A DNA stretch of 15,416 nucleotides from Phycisphaerales bacterium (GCA_007124345.1 SLFH01000055.1:1-15416); one strand, 5' to 3'. Counted from the first letter of the stretch, positions 1 through 6,980 are shown. The notes: generated from the letters alone by a model not told the origin. Numbers and translations are program-made.

Positions 1-689
1 AGATCGTCGGTGTACTCGATCGCCTCGACCTCGGTCCGGGGCGTCATGATCTCCTCGACCGTCGTCGTGCCGAACTCGACGACCGCCTCGATCATGTCGC
101 GCGCGATATGGTCGAGCTGCCCGTCGGTGTCGTGCTCCTCGACCACGCTCAAGAGCTCGGCCTCGAGAATGTCGGTGTTCTTTGGCTTGGTGTCGCCCGC
201 GAGGCGGCGAACGATCTCGTCGAAAAACGCCGTCACCCGCGACAGGGGCGAGCAGAGCACCGCCGTCACCCGGATCAACGGCGACCAGACCGCGATCGTC
301 TGCACACCCGCGTGGCGCGCCACGCTCGTGGGCACCGCGATCCCCATGATCCAGAACAGCAGCGCCGCGATCAGCAGGCCGATCGCCATGTCCGCCCCGC
401 CCACCGTCTGCCCCGGGCCGATCCCCGTCACCACGCCCACCATTCCGACGGCAAAGAGCATCGTGAAGATCGCGCGGGGCAGCGCCGCCGCCAGCGCGTG
501 CCCCTCCGTGTCGGCGTGGATGGACATGATCATCGCCGCGGTGCGCGGCCGGCTCTCGCGCCTGCGTCCCGCCGCCTCCTCGATCGACGCACGCGCCACC
601 TGACGCAGCGAGATGTGCAGCGCCGAAAACAGCGAAGCCGCCGCCAGCGACCCTAGCGAAACCCACAGCCAGCCCTGCGTCGAAATCAT
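1..689 (-). CDS. CNNM/CorC-type membrane protein with CBS domain (3' end cut by window edge)
   Basis: The minus-strand frame is open from position 689 to the window edge, giving 229 residues without a stop. The N-terminal half resembles a CNNM (DUF21) membrane domain: hydrophobic segments lie at about residues 5-27, 70-92 and 100-122. After a cytoplasmic linker the protein reads EIMTPRTEVEAIE at 213-225, the usual entry into the CBS pair of CorC/HlyC/YfjD proteins. Family members are linked to Mg2+/Co2+ homeostasis; older annotations call them hemolysins. The ATG at 689 overlaps the ybeY stop (TGATG), suggesting translational coupling. An in-frame GTG sits one codon upstream at 692. The remaining CBS sequence and any CorC_HlyC domain lie outside the window. 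The ybeY-corC neighbourhood is common in bacteria, which supports the call. The transported ion cannot be read from sequence. Confidence 0.85.
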   Translation of the reverse strand, partial: MISTQGWLWVSLGSLAAASLFSALHISLRQVARASIEEAAGRRRESRPRTAAMIMSIHADTEGHALAAALPRAIFTMLFAVGMVGVVTGIGPGQTVGGADMAIGLLIAALLFWIMGIAVPTSVARHAGVQTIAVWSPLIRVTAVLCSPLSRVTAFFDEIVRRLAGDTKPKNTDILEAELLSVVEEHDTDGQLDHIARDMIEAVVEFGTTTVEEIMTPRTEVEAIEYTDD

Positions 690-1201
690 CACGCCCCACC
701 CCCGGCCTTCGATCGCCCGGGCTGATAGACCGCCCCGACGCCGATCGCCTCCAGCACGCGGTCTTCCTCCGCGTGCATGCGCGACGACGACGACGCGTCG
801 GTGTCGTCGTGCCCGAGGCAGTGCAGGACGCCGTGCACGATGTACAGCAAGAGCTCTCGCTCGACGTCGTGCCCGAGCTCGTCCGCCCGGCGCGACGCCT
901 CGTCGAAACAGATCAGGAGATCAGTGTCCAGCGGCCCCTCCTCGTCGCCCCCGCCCTCTCGCAGATCGAAGGTCAGCACGTCGGTCGTGCCCGAGACGCC
1001 CGAGTACCGCTCGTGGGCCAGGGCCATCTCCTGATCAACGACGACCCGCACCCGCACCTCGCCCGAAGCGTCCAAGACGCCCAGCGCCGCCAGCGCGTGC
1101 TCGCGCAGCCACGCGATCGCGGTCCGGCCCAATCGTCCGGTCGCGTCGAAGAGATCAAGCTCGGGGTTGTCGCCCGCAGGGGCGTCGGCCCTCGCGGTCA
1201 T
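689..1201 (-). CDS. ybeY: Endoribonuclease YbeY (rRNA maturation factor)
   Basis: YbeY is a metal-dependent single-strand endoribonuclease for 16S rRNA 3'-end maturation and ribosome quality control. With the ATG at 1201 the product is 170 residues, close to the usual 150-170. Family landmarks are TDVLTFDL at 73-80 (usual TDVLSFP) and HGVLHCLGHDD at 123-133, followed by the MHAEEDRVL segment (142-150). Two zinc-binding histidines are present (H123, H127). The third ligand position, usually His, is Asp133. An in-frame ATG at 1294 would add 31 Pro/Asp-rich residues and has a purine-rich GGAAAG just upstream. I prefer 1201 on length, but no strong Shine-Dalgarno settles it. The gene is coupled to the downstream CNNM gene. 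The usual phoH-like partner is not upstream; the next gene upstream is divergent upp. Confidence 0.9.
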   Translation of the reverse strand: MTARADAPAGDNPELDLFDATGRLGRTAIAWLREHALAALGVLDASGEVRVRVVVDQEMALAHERYSGVSGTTDVLTFDLREGGGDEEGPLDTDLLICFDEASRRADELGHDVERELLLYIVHGVLHCLGHDDTDASSSSRMHAEEDRVLEAIGVGAVYQPGRSKAGGGA

Positions 1202-1326
1202 CTTGCCCGCTCGGTCAGGGTCGGGCCGCGGCTCGGCGGGCCGACCCTTGGTCGGAGGAGGCTCAGATGAGGCGGGGCTCGCGTCGTCGTCCATCAGCTT
1301 TCCGTTCCATGGCGTCGCTCGGGCCG

Positions 1327-1341
1327 GAGGCCTGCGGCCTC
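1327..1341. repeat. Inverted repeat GAGGCC-TGC-GGCCTC
   Basis: This is a perfect 6-bp inverted repeat with a 3-base loop. It has no T-run, so it is not a classical terminator. It may be a small dispersed palindromic element or chance in GC-rich DNA. Confidence 0.3.
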
Positions 1342-1382
1342 GCTTTCCAGATAACTCCCGATCGACGCGTCGGCGGGATCGC

Positions 1383-1400
1383 CCCGGCAATGTAGCCGGG
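1383..1400. repeat. Hairpin CCCGGC-AATGTA-GCCGGG
   Basis: A perfect 6-bp stem with a 6-base AT-rich loop in the ybeY-upp gap. If the minus-strand promoter candidate at 1425-1453 is real, this hairpin lies at the start of the ybeY leader RNA. Function unknown. Confidence 0.35.
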
Positions 1401-1424
1401 CGACAAACCGAACGCCGTGAGGGT

Positions 1425-1453
1425 ATTCTCGCACCCCGCCGGCCCGGTTCCAA
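1425..1453 (-). promoter_or_regulatory. Candidate sigma70-like promoter for ybeY
   Basis: On the minus strand TTGGAA (1453-1448) and GAGAAT (1430-1425) are separated by 17 bases. Each matches the housekeeping consensus at 4 of 6 positions. It points toward ybeY. Promoter rules for this lineage are uncertain, so this is weak. Confidence 0.22.
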
Positions 1454-1544
1454 CCCATACAGGCCGAACGCCCCAACCGGATTCGCGGACCGGTTATCCA
1501 GACCCCGCCCCCGCCCGCTCGATCCGACCCGCGGGCCCATCGCC

Positions 1545-1549
1545 GGAGG
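1545..1549 (+). promoter_or_regulatory. Shine-Dalgarno that fixes the upp start
   Basis: GGAGG sits 4 bases before the ATG at 1554. The frame stays open for almost 390 bases further upstream, so this site and the homology start together argue for 1554 rather than an earlier start. Confidence 0.75.
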
Positions 1550-1553
1550 CGCC

Positions 1554-2201
1554 ATGCCCCACCAGCACGCCCAGTGGCCAAACCTCCACATCTTCGACCA
1601 CCCCCTCATCCTCCACAAGGTCTCCTGGCTCCGCGACCGCACCCTGAGCTACCGGCCGTTCCGTGCCCTCGTCGCCCAGGTCGCCGGTCTGATGGTCTAC
1701 GAGGCGACGCGGAGCTTCCCCACCAAGGCCGTCGAGGTCGAAACGCCCTTGGAACAGACCACCGGCCGGCGCCTGGCCGGGGCGATCACCGTCGTCCCCG
1801 TCCTCCGCGCCGGGCTGGGCATGGCTGAGGGCATCCTCGAAATCATGCCCGAGGCCCGCGTCGGCCACCTGGGCATGGCCCGCGACGAAGACACCCTCGA
1901 GCCGGGCGTCTACCTCAAAAAGCTCCCCAAGGACCTCGACGCCGGCCCGGTCGTCCTCGTCGACCCCATGCTCGCCACGGGGGGCTCGGCCAGCGCCGCC
2001 CTGAAGATCCTCCGCGAGGCCGGCGCGAGCGACCTCCGCGTGCTCTGCCTCGTCGCCGCCCCAGAGGGTGTCCAGCGCCTCGGGCGCGACCACCCCGACG
2101 TCACGGTCTACGCCGCGGCTCTCGACCGCGAGCTCGACGAGCGGGGCTTCATCCGCCCGGGCCTCGGCGACGCGGGCGACCGGATGTACGGGACCGAATA
2201 G
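1554..2201 (+). CDS. upp: Uracil phosphoribosyltransferase
   Basis: Upp makes UMP from uracil and PRPP in pyrimidine salvage, in the cytoplasm. The 215-residue product is about family length (around 208-210). Recognisable parts are HPLILHKVSWLRD at 16-28 and YEATRSFPTKAVEVETP at 49-65. The PRPP loop VVLVDPMLATGGSA lies at 133-146. The uracil-binding C-terminus GFIRPGLGDAGDRMYGT is at 198-214. The start is supported by GGAGG at 1545-1549. It is divergent from ybeY and 51 bp upstream of the MFS gene on the same strand. That transporter could move a nucleobase, but its sequence gives no direct evidence for this. Confidence 0.97.
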   Translation: MPHQHAQWPNLHIFDHPLILHKVSWLRDRTLSYRPFRALVAQVAGLMVYEATRSFPTKAVEVETPLEQTTGRRLAGAITVVPVLRAGLGMAEGILEIMPEARVGHLGMARDEDTLEPGVYLKKLPKDLDAGPVVLVDPMLATGGSASAALKILREAGASDLRVLCLVAAPEGVQRLGRDHPDVTVYAAALDRELDERGFIRPGLGDAGDRMYGTE

Positions 2202-2209
2202 CCCAGCGC

Positions 2210-2221
2210 CCCGTGCACGGG
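2210..2221. repeat. 12-bp palindrome CCCGTGCACGGG after upp
   Basis: A perfect 12-bp palindrome 8 bases after the upp stop and 31 bases before the MFS start. As RNA it would fold only a 4-bp stem with a TGCA loop, and no T-run follows, so a terminator is doubtful. It could be an operator or chance. Confidence 0.3.
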
Positions 2222-2252
2222 CCTCGGTCCGCCCGGGCCTAACCTCGAATCA

Positions 2253-3599
2253 GTGCCCGACCCCACCCCGCCCGAACAAGCCGCACGCAAGGCCTACAAC
2301 CTCGTCTTCGACGACGCCGAGCTCGACAACGGCGCCCTGCCCGAAGCCGCGGCAAAGAGCGTCCCACGCAACTTCTTCCTCAATGTCTTCAACGGGGGGC
2401 TGACCAAGCTCGCTGAGCAACTCGCTTCGCCCGGCCTCGTCCTGGCGTGGCTGATCGGCGCCGTCGGCGCTCCGGCCGCCTTCGCCGGGCTGTTGGTGCC
2501 CATCCGCCAGGCGGGGTCGCTGCTCCCCCAGTTGTTTGTCTCCGGCCAGATCCGGCGCCTGACGCGCCAGAAGTGGTTCTGGGTCGGCGCGGGGCTGACG
2601 CAGGCGGCCACACTCCTGCTCATGGCCCTCGCCGCCGTCACGCTGGAGGGCTCGGCGGCAGGGCTGGCGATCGTGCTGACGCTCGGGCTCTTCAGCCTCG
2701 CCAGCGGGGTCGGCTCGATCGCCTTCAAAGATGTCATGGCCAAAACCACGCGCAAAGGCCGGCGCGGATCGCTCCTGGCGGCACGCGCATCCCTCGGCGG
2801 CGCGCTCACGCTCGTTGCCGGCGTCACGCTCCGCATCGTGCTCGGGGGCGACGACGGCCCGACCGGGGTCTACGCGGCCTTGCTCATCATCGCCGCGGCG
2901 CTCTGGGTCGGCGCCGCGATGCTCTTTGCGATGATCGTGGAGCCCGAGGGCGAACGCCAGAAGCCGCGATCGGTCATCGAAGAAGTCCGCGAGGGCGGGA
3001 AGCTCGTCCGGCGCAACAGCGCCTTCCGCTGGTTCCTCGGCGCACGAGCCCTGCTCGTCTCGGTGCCGCTGATCGTCCCGTTTCTTGCGCTGTTCGCCCA
3101 GGGCCTCGTCGGGGGCGGGTCGGACCGGCTGCTGATCTTCGTGATCGCGCTGGGCCTGACCGAGGTCATCGCCAGCCCGCTGTGGGGGTGGGTCGCCGAC
3201 CGCTCTGCGAAGCTCGCGATGGCGATGGGCGGGATGATGGGCGTGCTCGCGGGGGGCGGCGCGATGCTCTGCTGGATCCTCCCGACAGACGATCTGCCCG
3301 GGTGGGCGCTCATGCTCATCGCAGGCTCGTTCATCGTCGCCGCGGGCCTCGGCCAGGCCGGGGCTCGATTGGGTAGAAAGACCTACCTCGTCGACGGCGC
3401 CCCCGACGACCGTCGCCCGCTCTATGTGTCGGTCGCCAACACGATCATCGGCGTCGTCACGATCGCGGGCGCGACGCTCGGCATCCTCGCAGAAGTGCTG
3501 AGCGTGGAGGCGGTGATCGGCGTCCTGACCTTCTTCGCCTGCCTCGGCGTGCTCGCCTCGACGCTCATGCCCGAGGCCGAACGCCTCGCAGACCACTGA
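2253..3599 (+). CDS. MFS-type membrane transporter, substrate unknown
   Basis: The 448-residue product is dominated by hydrophobic segments, about 12 in all. They lie near residues 61-83, 86-100, 108-130, 136-158, 178-197, 206-229, 261-283, 292-314, 322-343, 350-370, 393-414 and 420-438. A basic, charged central loop (230-258) splits the protein into two halves, as in major facilitator superfamily permeases. GWVADRSAK at 312-320 resembles the MFS loop between helices. The N-terminal 35 residues are polar and probably cytoplasmic. The start is GTG at 2253, the only start before the first helices; no clear Shine-Dalgarno precedes it. The gene follows upp by 51 bp and may be cotranscribed. It converges on the HDOD gene. 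Substrate and direction of transport cannot be assigned. Confidence 0.82.
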   Translation: MPDPTPPEQAARKAYNLVFDDAELDNGALPEAAAKSVPRNFFLNVFNGGLTKLAEQLASPGLVLAWLIGAVGAPAAFAGLLVPIRQAGSLLPQLFVSGQIRRLTRQKWFWVGAGLTQAATLLLMALAAVTLEGSAAGLAIVLTLGLFSLASGVGSIAFKDVMAKTTRKGRRGSLLAARASLGGALTLVAGVTLRIVLGGDDGPTGVYAALLIIAAALWVGAAMLFAMIVEPEGERQKPRSVIEEVREGGKLVRRNSAFRWFLGARALLVSVPLIVPFLALFAQGLVGGGSDRLLIFVIALGLTEVIASPLWGWVADRSAKLAMAMGGMMGVLAGGGAMLCWILPTDDLPGWALMLIAGSFIVAAGLGQAGARLGRKTYLVDGAPDDRRPLYVSVANTIIGVVTIAGATLGILAEVLSVEAVIGVLTFFACLGVLASTLMPEAERLADH

Positions 3600-3612
3600 A
3601 CCCGCACAAAGA

Positions 3613-3636
3613 CGGCCGCATCTGTCGACACGGCCG
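3613..3636. terminator. Possible bidirectional hairpin between convergent MFS and HDOD genes
   Basis: CGGCCG at 3613-3618 and again at 3631-3636 can pair. The loop itself contains the palindrome TGTCGACA (3623-3630). It lies between two convergent stop codons, where a terminator is expected, but there is no T-run on either side. Confidence 0.3.
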
Positions 3637-3705
3637 CCCGGAGGGAGAAAGAGAGATCGTGATTCGCCGCTACTTGTTACGGCGGACGGCGAAGGTTCGT
3701 TCGGT

Positions 3706-4590
3706 TCAGGCCGCGAGGTTCACGGCCGTCTTGACGGCCTCTTCCATCGCTTCCTGGATCGGCTGCACATCAGAGGCGTTCAGGCCGAGCACCTCGAGCA
3801 CCTGCGGATCGCAGTCCAGGGAGACCAGGTCGCCCCGGAAGCCGACGCCCAGACGCCCCGCCAGCCGGTCGGCCAGGTAGACCGTCGAGACGAGCGTCTT
3901 GGACTCCGCCGGCGTCTCCAGAGGTCTGTGGTGGTAGCCCGTCACCAGAGCGAACGGACGCGGGAAGCGCCACTTGTCGCAGAGGGCCGCGCCGAAGTCC
4001 TGGTGGTTGGCGCCGAAGACATCGTCCTCGATCTCTCGCATCTCGTTGGCCGGCTCGCCCTTGGCGTCCAGCCCGGTGCGCTTGAGCACCTCGACCAGAC
4101 GGTTGCGGTCGAACTGCATCTCGACCACCAGCCCGATGTCGTGGATCAGCCCCGCGAGGTACGCCTCGTCGCCCAGGCCAAGACGCAGGCGGTCGTTGAC
4201 GATCTTGCAGCCCGCGGCGACCGCCGAGCAGTGGTCCCACAGCATCTTCGCAGAGAACCCCTGCGTCAGCTCGCCGCCCCGGAAGAGCTTCACGAGGCTG
4301 GCGGCGATCGCGATGTTCTTCACCGCGTTCAGCCCGAGCATCACGATCGCGCGATTGATCGAGCCGATCTGCCCGGGCAGCCCGTAGAACGACGAGTTGA
4401 CCACCTTCAGGATGCGGCTGCACAGCGCCGGGTCCTGGCTGATCACCTTGTGCAGATCCTGAGCCGTGGAACGGGGGTCCTCCACGAGCTCGATGATGCG
4501 GACGGTGATCTCGGGCAGGGTCGCGATGTGGCTGATCTCGCGGATCGCCGCTTCGACCGTCTGCTTGCGCTGTTCTGGATTCGGGCTCAT
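3706..4590 (-). CDS. HDOD-domain signalling protein
   Basis: The 294-residue product is essentially a single HDOD (HD-related output domain). The early part, TLPEITVRIIELVEDP at 24-39, and SQDPALCSRILKVVNSSFYG at 51-70 are typical of the family. HD-superfamily metal-ligand positions look retained: H120, the H150-D151 pair in GLIHDIG, H196 in GANHQDFGAAL, H220-H221 in GYHH, and D241. HDOD proteins usually act in regulatory or signalling pathways, often beside cyclic-nucleotide or two-component domains. None is fused here, so partner and output are unknown. The ATG at 4590 has a GGGAG about 8 bases upstream. That site can be buried in a hairpin (see the leader entries). The gene lies 159 bp downstream of the HIT gene on the same strand. 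Confidence 0.9.
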   Translation of the reverse strand: MSPNPEQRKQTVEAAIREISHIATLPEITVRIIELVEDPRSTAQDLHKVISQDPALCSRILKVVNSSFYGLPGQIGSINRAIVMLGLNAVKNIAIAASLVKLFRGGELTQGFSAKMLWDHCSAVAAGCKIVNDRLRLGLGDEAYLAGLIHDIGLVVEMQFDRNRLVEVLKRTGLDAKGEPANEMREIEDDVFGANHQDFGAALCDKWRFPRPFALVTGYHHRPLETPAESKTLVSTVYLADRLAGRLGVGFRGDLVSLDCDPQVLEVLGLNASDVQPIQEAMEEAVKTAVNLAA

Positions 4591-4597
4591 CCGGGCG

Positions 4598-4624
4598 TCT
4601 CCCTTCGGGGTTGCTCGAAGGAGA
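4598..4624 (-). promoter_or_regulatory. Leader hairpin covering the HDOD ribosome binding site
   Basis: In plus-strand terms the arms are TCTCCCTTCG (4598-4607) and CGAAGGAGA (4616-4624). In the minus-strand mRNA they form 9 pairs with one bulged G and an 8-base loop. The arm nearer the gene contains the GGGAG Shine-Dalgarno, so folding would hide it. Whether it forms in vivo is unknown. Confidence 0.4.
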
Positions 4625-4626
4625 GA

Positions 4627-4646
4627 TCGGCCCCGGCGGGGGCCGA
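4627..4646 (-). promoter_or_regulatory. Perfect 8-bp hairpin in HDOD leader / HIT trailer
   Basis: TCGGCCCC (4627-4634) and GGGGCCGA (4639-4646) pair perfectly around a 4-base loop. On the minus strand a pyrimidine-rich stretch (TCTCTCCTTC) follows. It could attenuate transcription coming from the HIT gene or be part of the HDOD leader structure. It abuts the Shine-Dalgarno hairpin. Confidence 0.45.
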
Positions 4647-4749
4647 CTTGGGCAAACAGGAGCCCCGCCGGAAAGAAACAGATTCGGACGCGACGCCCCC
4701 CACCCCGCCCGGGGGGATCGCCCCTCGCTTCCGGATCCCGAGCGCCGTT

Positions 4750-5313
4750 TTAGCCCGCGGTTCCCCCGGCGCCCCCGCCGGCCGCGACCACCATCCGGTA
4801 ACGCTCGGCCATCGCCTCCAGCGGCGCCGGAATCACCCGCACACGCCCCACAGCCTCCATGAAATTCACATCCCCGCCCCATCGGGGCACAAGGTGCACA
4901 TGCAGGTGGTCGGGCACGCCCGCGCCGGCCGCGCGACCCTGGTTCACCCCGATGTTGATCCCCTGCGGGCGGAGCGTCCGCTGCATGAGGTCGGCGGCTC
5001 TGTCCACCAACGCCCAGAGCGCCGCCCGCTGCTCTGCGCCATAGTCCAGAAGCGAGGGCCGAGCCTCGCCCAGCGCCACCAGCAGGTGCCCGTTGGCGTA
5101 GGGGAAAGCGTTGAGCAGGATCATCCCCTCGCCCGTGCGCAACACGACATGGTTCTGCACATCCCGTTCGGGGTGCTGCCAGTACTCGAGCAGGAAGCTC
5201 CCGCCCGAGGGCGTCGGCGCCGGCTTGTCGAGCGACTCGAGGTACTCAAGACGCCACGGGGCCTGCAGCGAACGGGGAGGTTCGTCGTTGGGGTTGGGTG
5301 CGCCGCCGCTCAT
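4750..5313 (-). CDS. HIT-family protein, Ap4A phosphorylase/hydrolase-like
   Basis: HIT proteins hydrolyse or transfer nucleoside monophosphates through a histidine triad. The 187-residue product has the triad as HLHVH at 136-140 (DHLHVHLVPRW, 135-145). NAFPYANGHLLVA at 68-80 matches the N-x-x-PY-x-x-GHL stretch of diadenosine-tetraphosphate phosphorylase-like HIT enzymes. The C-terminal part (VNFMEAVGRVRVIP, 149-162) also fits that subgroup. The N-terminal zinc-binding C-x-x-C of many members is replaced here by SFLL (39-42). The ATG at 5313 was chosen because it precedes the conserved region and an upstream divergent gene limits the extension; its Shine-Dalgarno is weak. It is divergent from pepA and upstream of the HDOD gene. 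The exact nucleotide substrate is not determinable. Confidence 0.9.
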   Translation of the reverse strand: MSGGAPNPNDEPPRSLQAPWRLEYLESLDKPAPTPSGGSFLLEYWQHPERDVQNHVVLRTGEGMILLNAFPYANGHLLVALGEARPSLLDYGAEQRAALWALVDRAADLMQRTLRPQGINIGVNQGRAAGAGVPDHLHVHLVPRWGGDVNFMEAVGRVRVIPAPLEAMAERYRMVVAAGGGAGGTAG

Positions 5314-5424
5314 GGTGCCCGAGTGTATTGGTGCGCCCGGCCGGGGGGCGGTCCCTATCGTCCCGACCCTGTTATCAACGACTTCGATCGAAACGCCGGC
5401 CGGGCCCGGCAAGGAGTGCTGAAC
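5314..5424. promoter_or_regulatory. Divergent HIT-pepA intergenic region
   Basis: These 111 bp must hold the 5' signals of both divergent genes, but I could not place a convincing -35/-10 pair on either strand. Two perfect palindromes are visible: TTCGATCGAA at 5383-5392 and GCCGGGCCCGGC at 5399-5410. The second ends exactly where the pepA Shine-Dalgarno begins. Either could be a regulator site or, in GC-rich DNA, chance. Confidence 0.4.
5411..5416 (+). promoter_or_regulatory. Shine-Dalgarno that fixes the pepA start
   Basis: AAGGAG lies 8 bases before the ATG at 5425. The frame is open for about 1.5 kb upstream, antisense to the HIT and HDOD genes, so this strong site decides the start. Confidence 0.85.
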
Positions 5425-6906
5425 ATGTTCCAGTCTGTCCGTGTCGGTGGGCGCGCCAAGCCGGAGGTCCTTGTCCTGGGCAAGTTCAAGGACGAGAAGC
5501 TCGACACCACCAGCGCCAAGCACGACACCGACGGCTGGATCAAGGCCGCATCTGAACGCCCCGAGGCCACCGGCGAGGCAGGCGCCATCAGCGAGGTCAC
5601 CGGCTCCAGCGGGTTCGACCGCACCATCATCGTCGGCCTGGGCGACAAGGACACCTTCGAGCCGGGCGTGATGCGCAACGTCGCCGCCGCCGTCGGCCGA
5701 CGCCTCGCCCAGGTCAAGGCGACCGCCTTCGAGGCCGACTTCGCCGGCGTCCTCAAGGGCCGACGCTTCGACACCCGCCAGGCCGGACGCGCCTTCGGCG
5801 AGGGCCTCGGCCTCATCGCCTGGCTCGCCGATGAGTTCCGGGGCAAGGCGACGACCGTCGCCGAGCGCACGAAGCTGGCCGTCCAGACCTCCGACGACGC
5901 CTTCGCCAAGGGCATCAAGGAAGGACTGGGCTTCGCCGAGGGGGCCAACCTCGCCCGCACCCTCAGCAACCGCCCGCCCAACATCTGCACCCCCGACCAC
6001 ATGGCCGCCGAGGCCCGCAAGCTCGCCCGCGAGACCGGGATGAAGTGCACCGTCATCAAGGGCAAGGCCCTCACCGACGAGAAGCTGGTGGGCATCGAGA
6101 CCGTCGGCGCCGCCAGCGAGCACAAGCCCTGCATGATCCGCCTTGAGTACCGGCCCTCCCGCGTTAGAAAGGGCGCCAAGCCCGCCGTCCTCGTCGGCAA
6201 AACCATCACCTACGACTCGGGCGGGCTCTCGATCAAAGTCGGCGGGGGCATGCGCGGCATGAAGCGCGACAAGGACGGCGGCTGCGCCGTCTTCGGCGCG
6301 ATGCACACCATCGCAACCGTCGTCAAGCCCGACTTCCCCGTCGTCGCCCTTCTCGCCTGCGCCGAGAACGCCATCAGCGAGGTCGCCTACCGCCCCGACG
6401 ACATCCTCACCTTCCGCAACGGCGTCACCGTCGAGGTCACCAACACCGACGCCGAGGGCCGCCTCGTCCTCGCCGACGCACTCGTCTGGGCCTGCGAGAA
6501 GGAAAAGCCCGGCTACATCGTCGACATGGCCACCCTCACCGGCGGCGTCGTCGTCGCCCTGGGCAAGGTCTTCGCCGGCATGTGGTGCGATGACGACCAG
6601 CTCCGCGCCAAGATCGAGAAGGCCTCGGAGATCAGCGGCGAGCGGGTCTGGCGACTCCCCCACCACAACGAGTACCGCGAGATGATGCGGTCGGTCGTAG
6701 CGGATGTGCACAACTCGGCCCCGGTGCGGGAGGCCCACCCGATTCAGGGGGCGGCATTCCTGTCCTACTTCGTCACCGAGGGCACGCCCTGGGCGCACAT
6801 CGACATCGCGGGCGTCCACGCGACCGAGCGCGACGCGGGCTGCTACATCGCCGGCCCGACCGGCTACGGCGCCCGCCTGCTGGCGTCGCTGATCGAGCAG
6901 GGCTGA
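5425..6906 (+). CDS. pepA: M17 leucyl aminopeptidase
   Basis: PepA removes N-terminal amino acids from peptides with a two-metal centre and normally forms cytoplasmic hexamers. The 493-residue length fits the family (E. coli PepA 503). The N-terminal domain spans about 1-165 and the catalytic domain follows. Expected residues appear at family spacing: K259, D264 (VGKTITYDSGG), K271, D282, D342, E344 and R346. The last three lie in the signature NTDAEGRLVLADAL (340-353). The segment around D282 reads MKRDKDGG where many homologues have MKYDMxGA, a small deviation that keeps the ligand. Some family members also bind DNA as regulators; nothing here tests that. The gene is divergent from HIT and 74 bp upstream of the polysaccharide operon. 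Confidence 0.96.
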   Translation: MFQSVRVGGRAKPEVLVLGKFKDEKLDTTSAKHDTDGWIKAASERPEATGEAGAISEVTGSSGFDRTIIVGLGDKDTFEPGVMRNVAAAVGRRLAQVKATAFEADFAGVLKGRRFDTRQAGRAFGEGLGLIAWLADEFRGKATTVAERTKLAVQTSDDAFAKGIKEGLGFAEGANLARTLSNRPPNICTPDHMAAEARKLARETGMKCTVIKGKALTDEKLVGIETVGAASEHKPCMIRLEYRPSRVRKGAKPAVLVGKTITYDSGGLSIKVGGGMRGMKRDKDGGCAVFGAMHTIATVVKPDFPVVALLACAENAISEVAYRPDDILTFRNGVTVEVTNTDAEGRLVLADALVWACEKEKPGYIVDMATLTGGVVVALGKVFAGMWCDDDQLRAKIEKASEISGERVWRLPHHNEYREMMRSVVADVHNSAPVREAHPIQGAAFLSYFVTEGTPWAHIDIAGVHATERDAGCYIAGPTGYGARLLASLIEQG

Positions 6907-6968
6907 GCCCGCTGGATGGGGTTCGTTGCCCAAGGGGGGCGTAGCATTGGGTTCGGCCGCGCTTTTGC

Positions 6969-6972
6969 GGAG
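6969..6972 (+). promoter_or_regulatory. Shine-Dalgarno favouring the GTG start of the sulfotransferase
   Basis: GGAG is spaced 8 bases from the GTG at 6981. The alternative ATG at 7011 has no comparable site, so the GTG start is preferred. Confidence 0.5.
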
Positions 6973-6980
6973 CGGTACTT

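Larger units (their letters stand above)
1202..1553. other. Divergent intergenic region between ybeY and upp
   Basis: About 350 bp (260 bp if ybeY starts at 1294) separate the two divergent genes. I find no convincing coding sequence; open frames here lack recognisable protein features. It should hold promoters for both directions. It also contains two short GC hairpins (1327-1341, 1383-1400) and a perfect 10-bp palindrome CGACGCGTCG at 1363-1372, flanked by CCCG on the left and CGGG on the right with a slight offset. No clear promoter for upp was found on the plus strand. Confidence 0.6.

Noticed and set aside
1202..1642. N-terminal extension of ybeY toward upp on the minus strand
   Set aside because: It would overlap the upp start and encodes Arg/Gly/Trp-rich sequence unlike YbeY. 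The family domain begins near 1180.
2250..3596. Minus-strand open frame exactly antisense to the MFS gene
   Set aside because: It is rich in Arg, Glu, His and Gln with no hydrophobic or family pattern, while the plus strand reads as a 12-TM transporter.
3928..5424. A long plus-strand open frame running into pepA from about 1.5 kb upstream
   Set aside because: It is antisense to the HDOD and HIT genes, which have clear family motifs, and its sequence has no protein-like pattern. The strong AAGGAG before 5425 marks the real pepA start.
5314..6933. A minus-strand open frame antisense to the whole of pepA, continuous with the HIT gene
   Set aside because: Its composition is an Asp/Gly/Val-rich mirror of pepA codons. 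High GC keeps antisense frames open; only the HIT part has family motifs.
6907..6980. Promoter or terminator in the pepA-sulfotransferase gap
   Set aside because: I found TTG- and TAG-type hexamers but none with acceptable spacing, and only a 4-bp hairpin. Cotranscription with pepA cannot be excluded either way.
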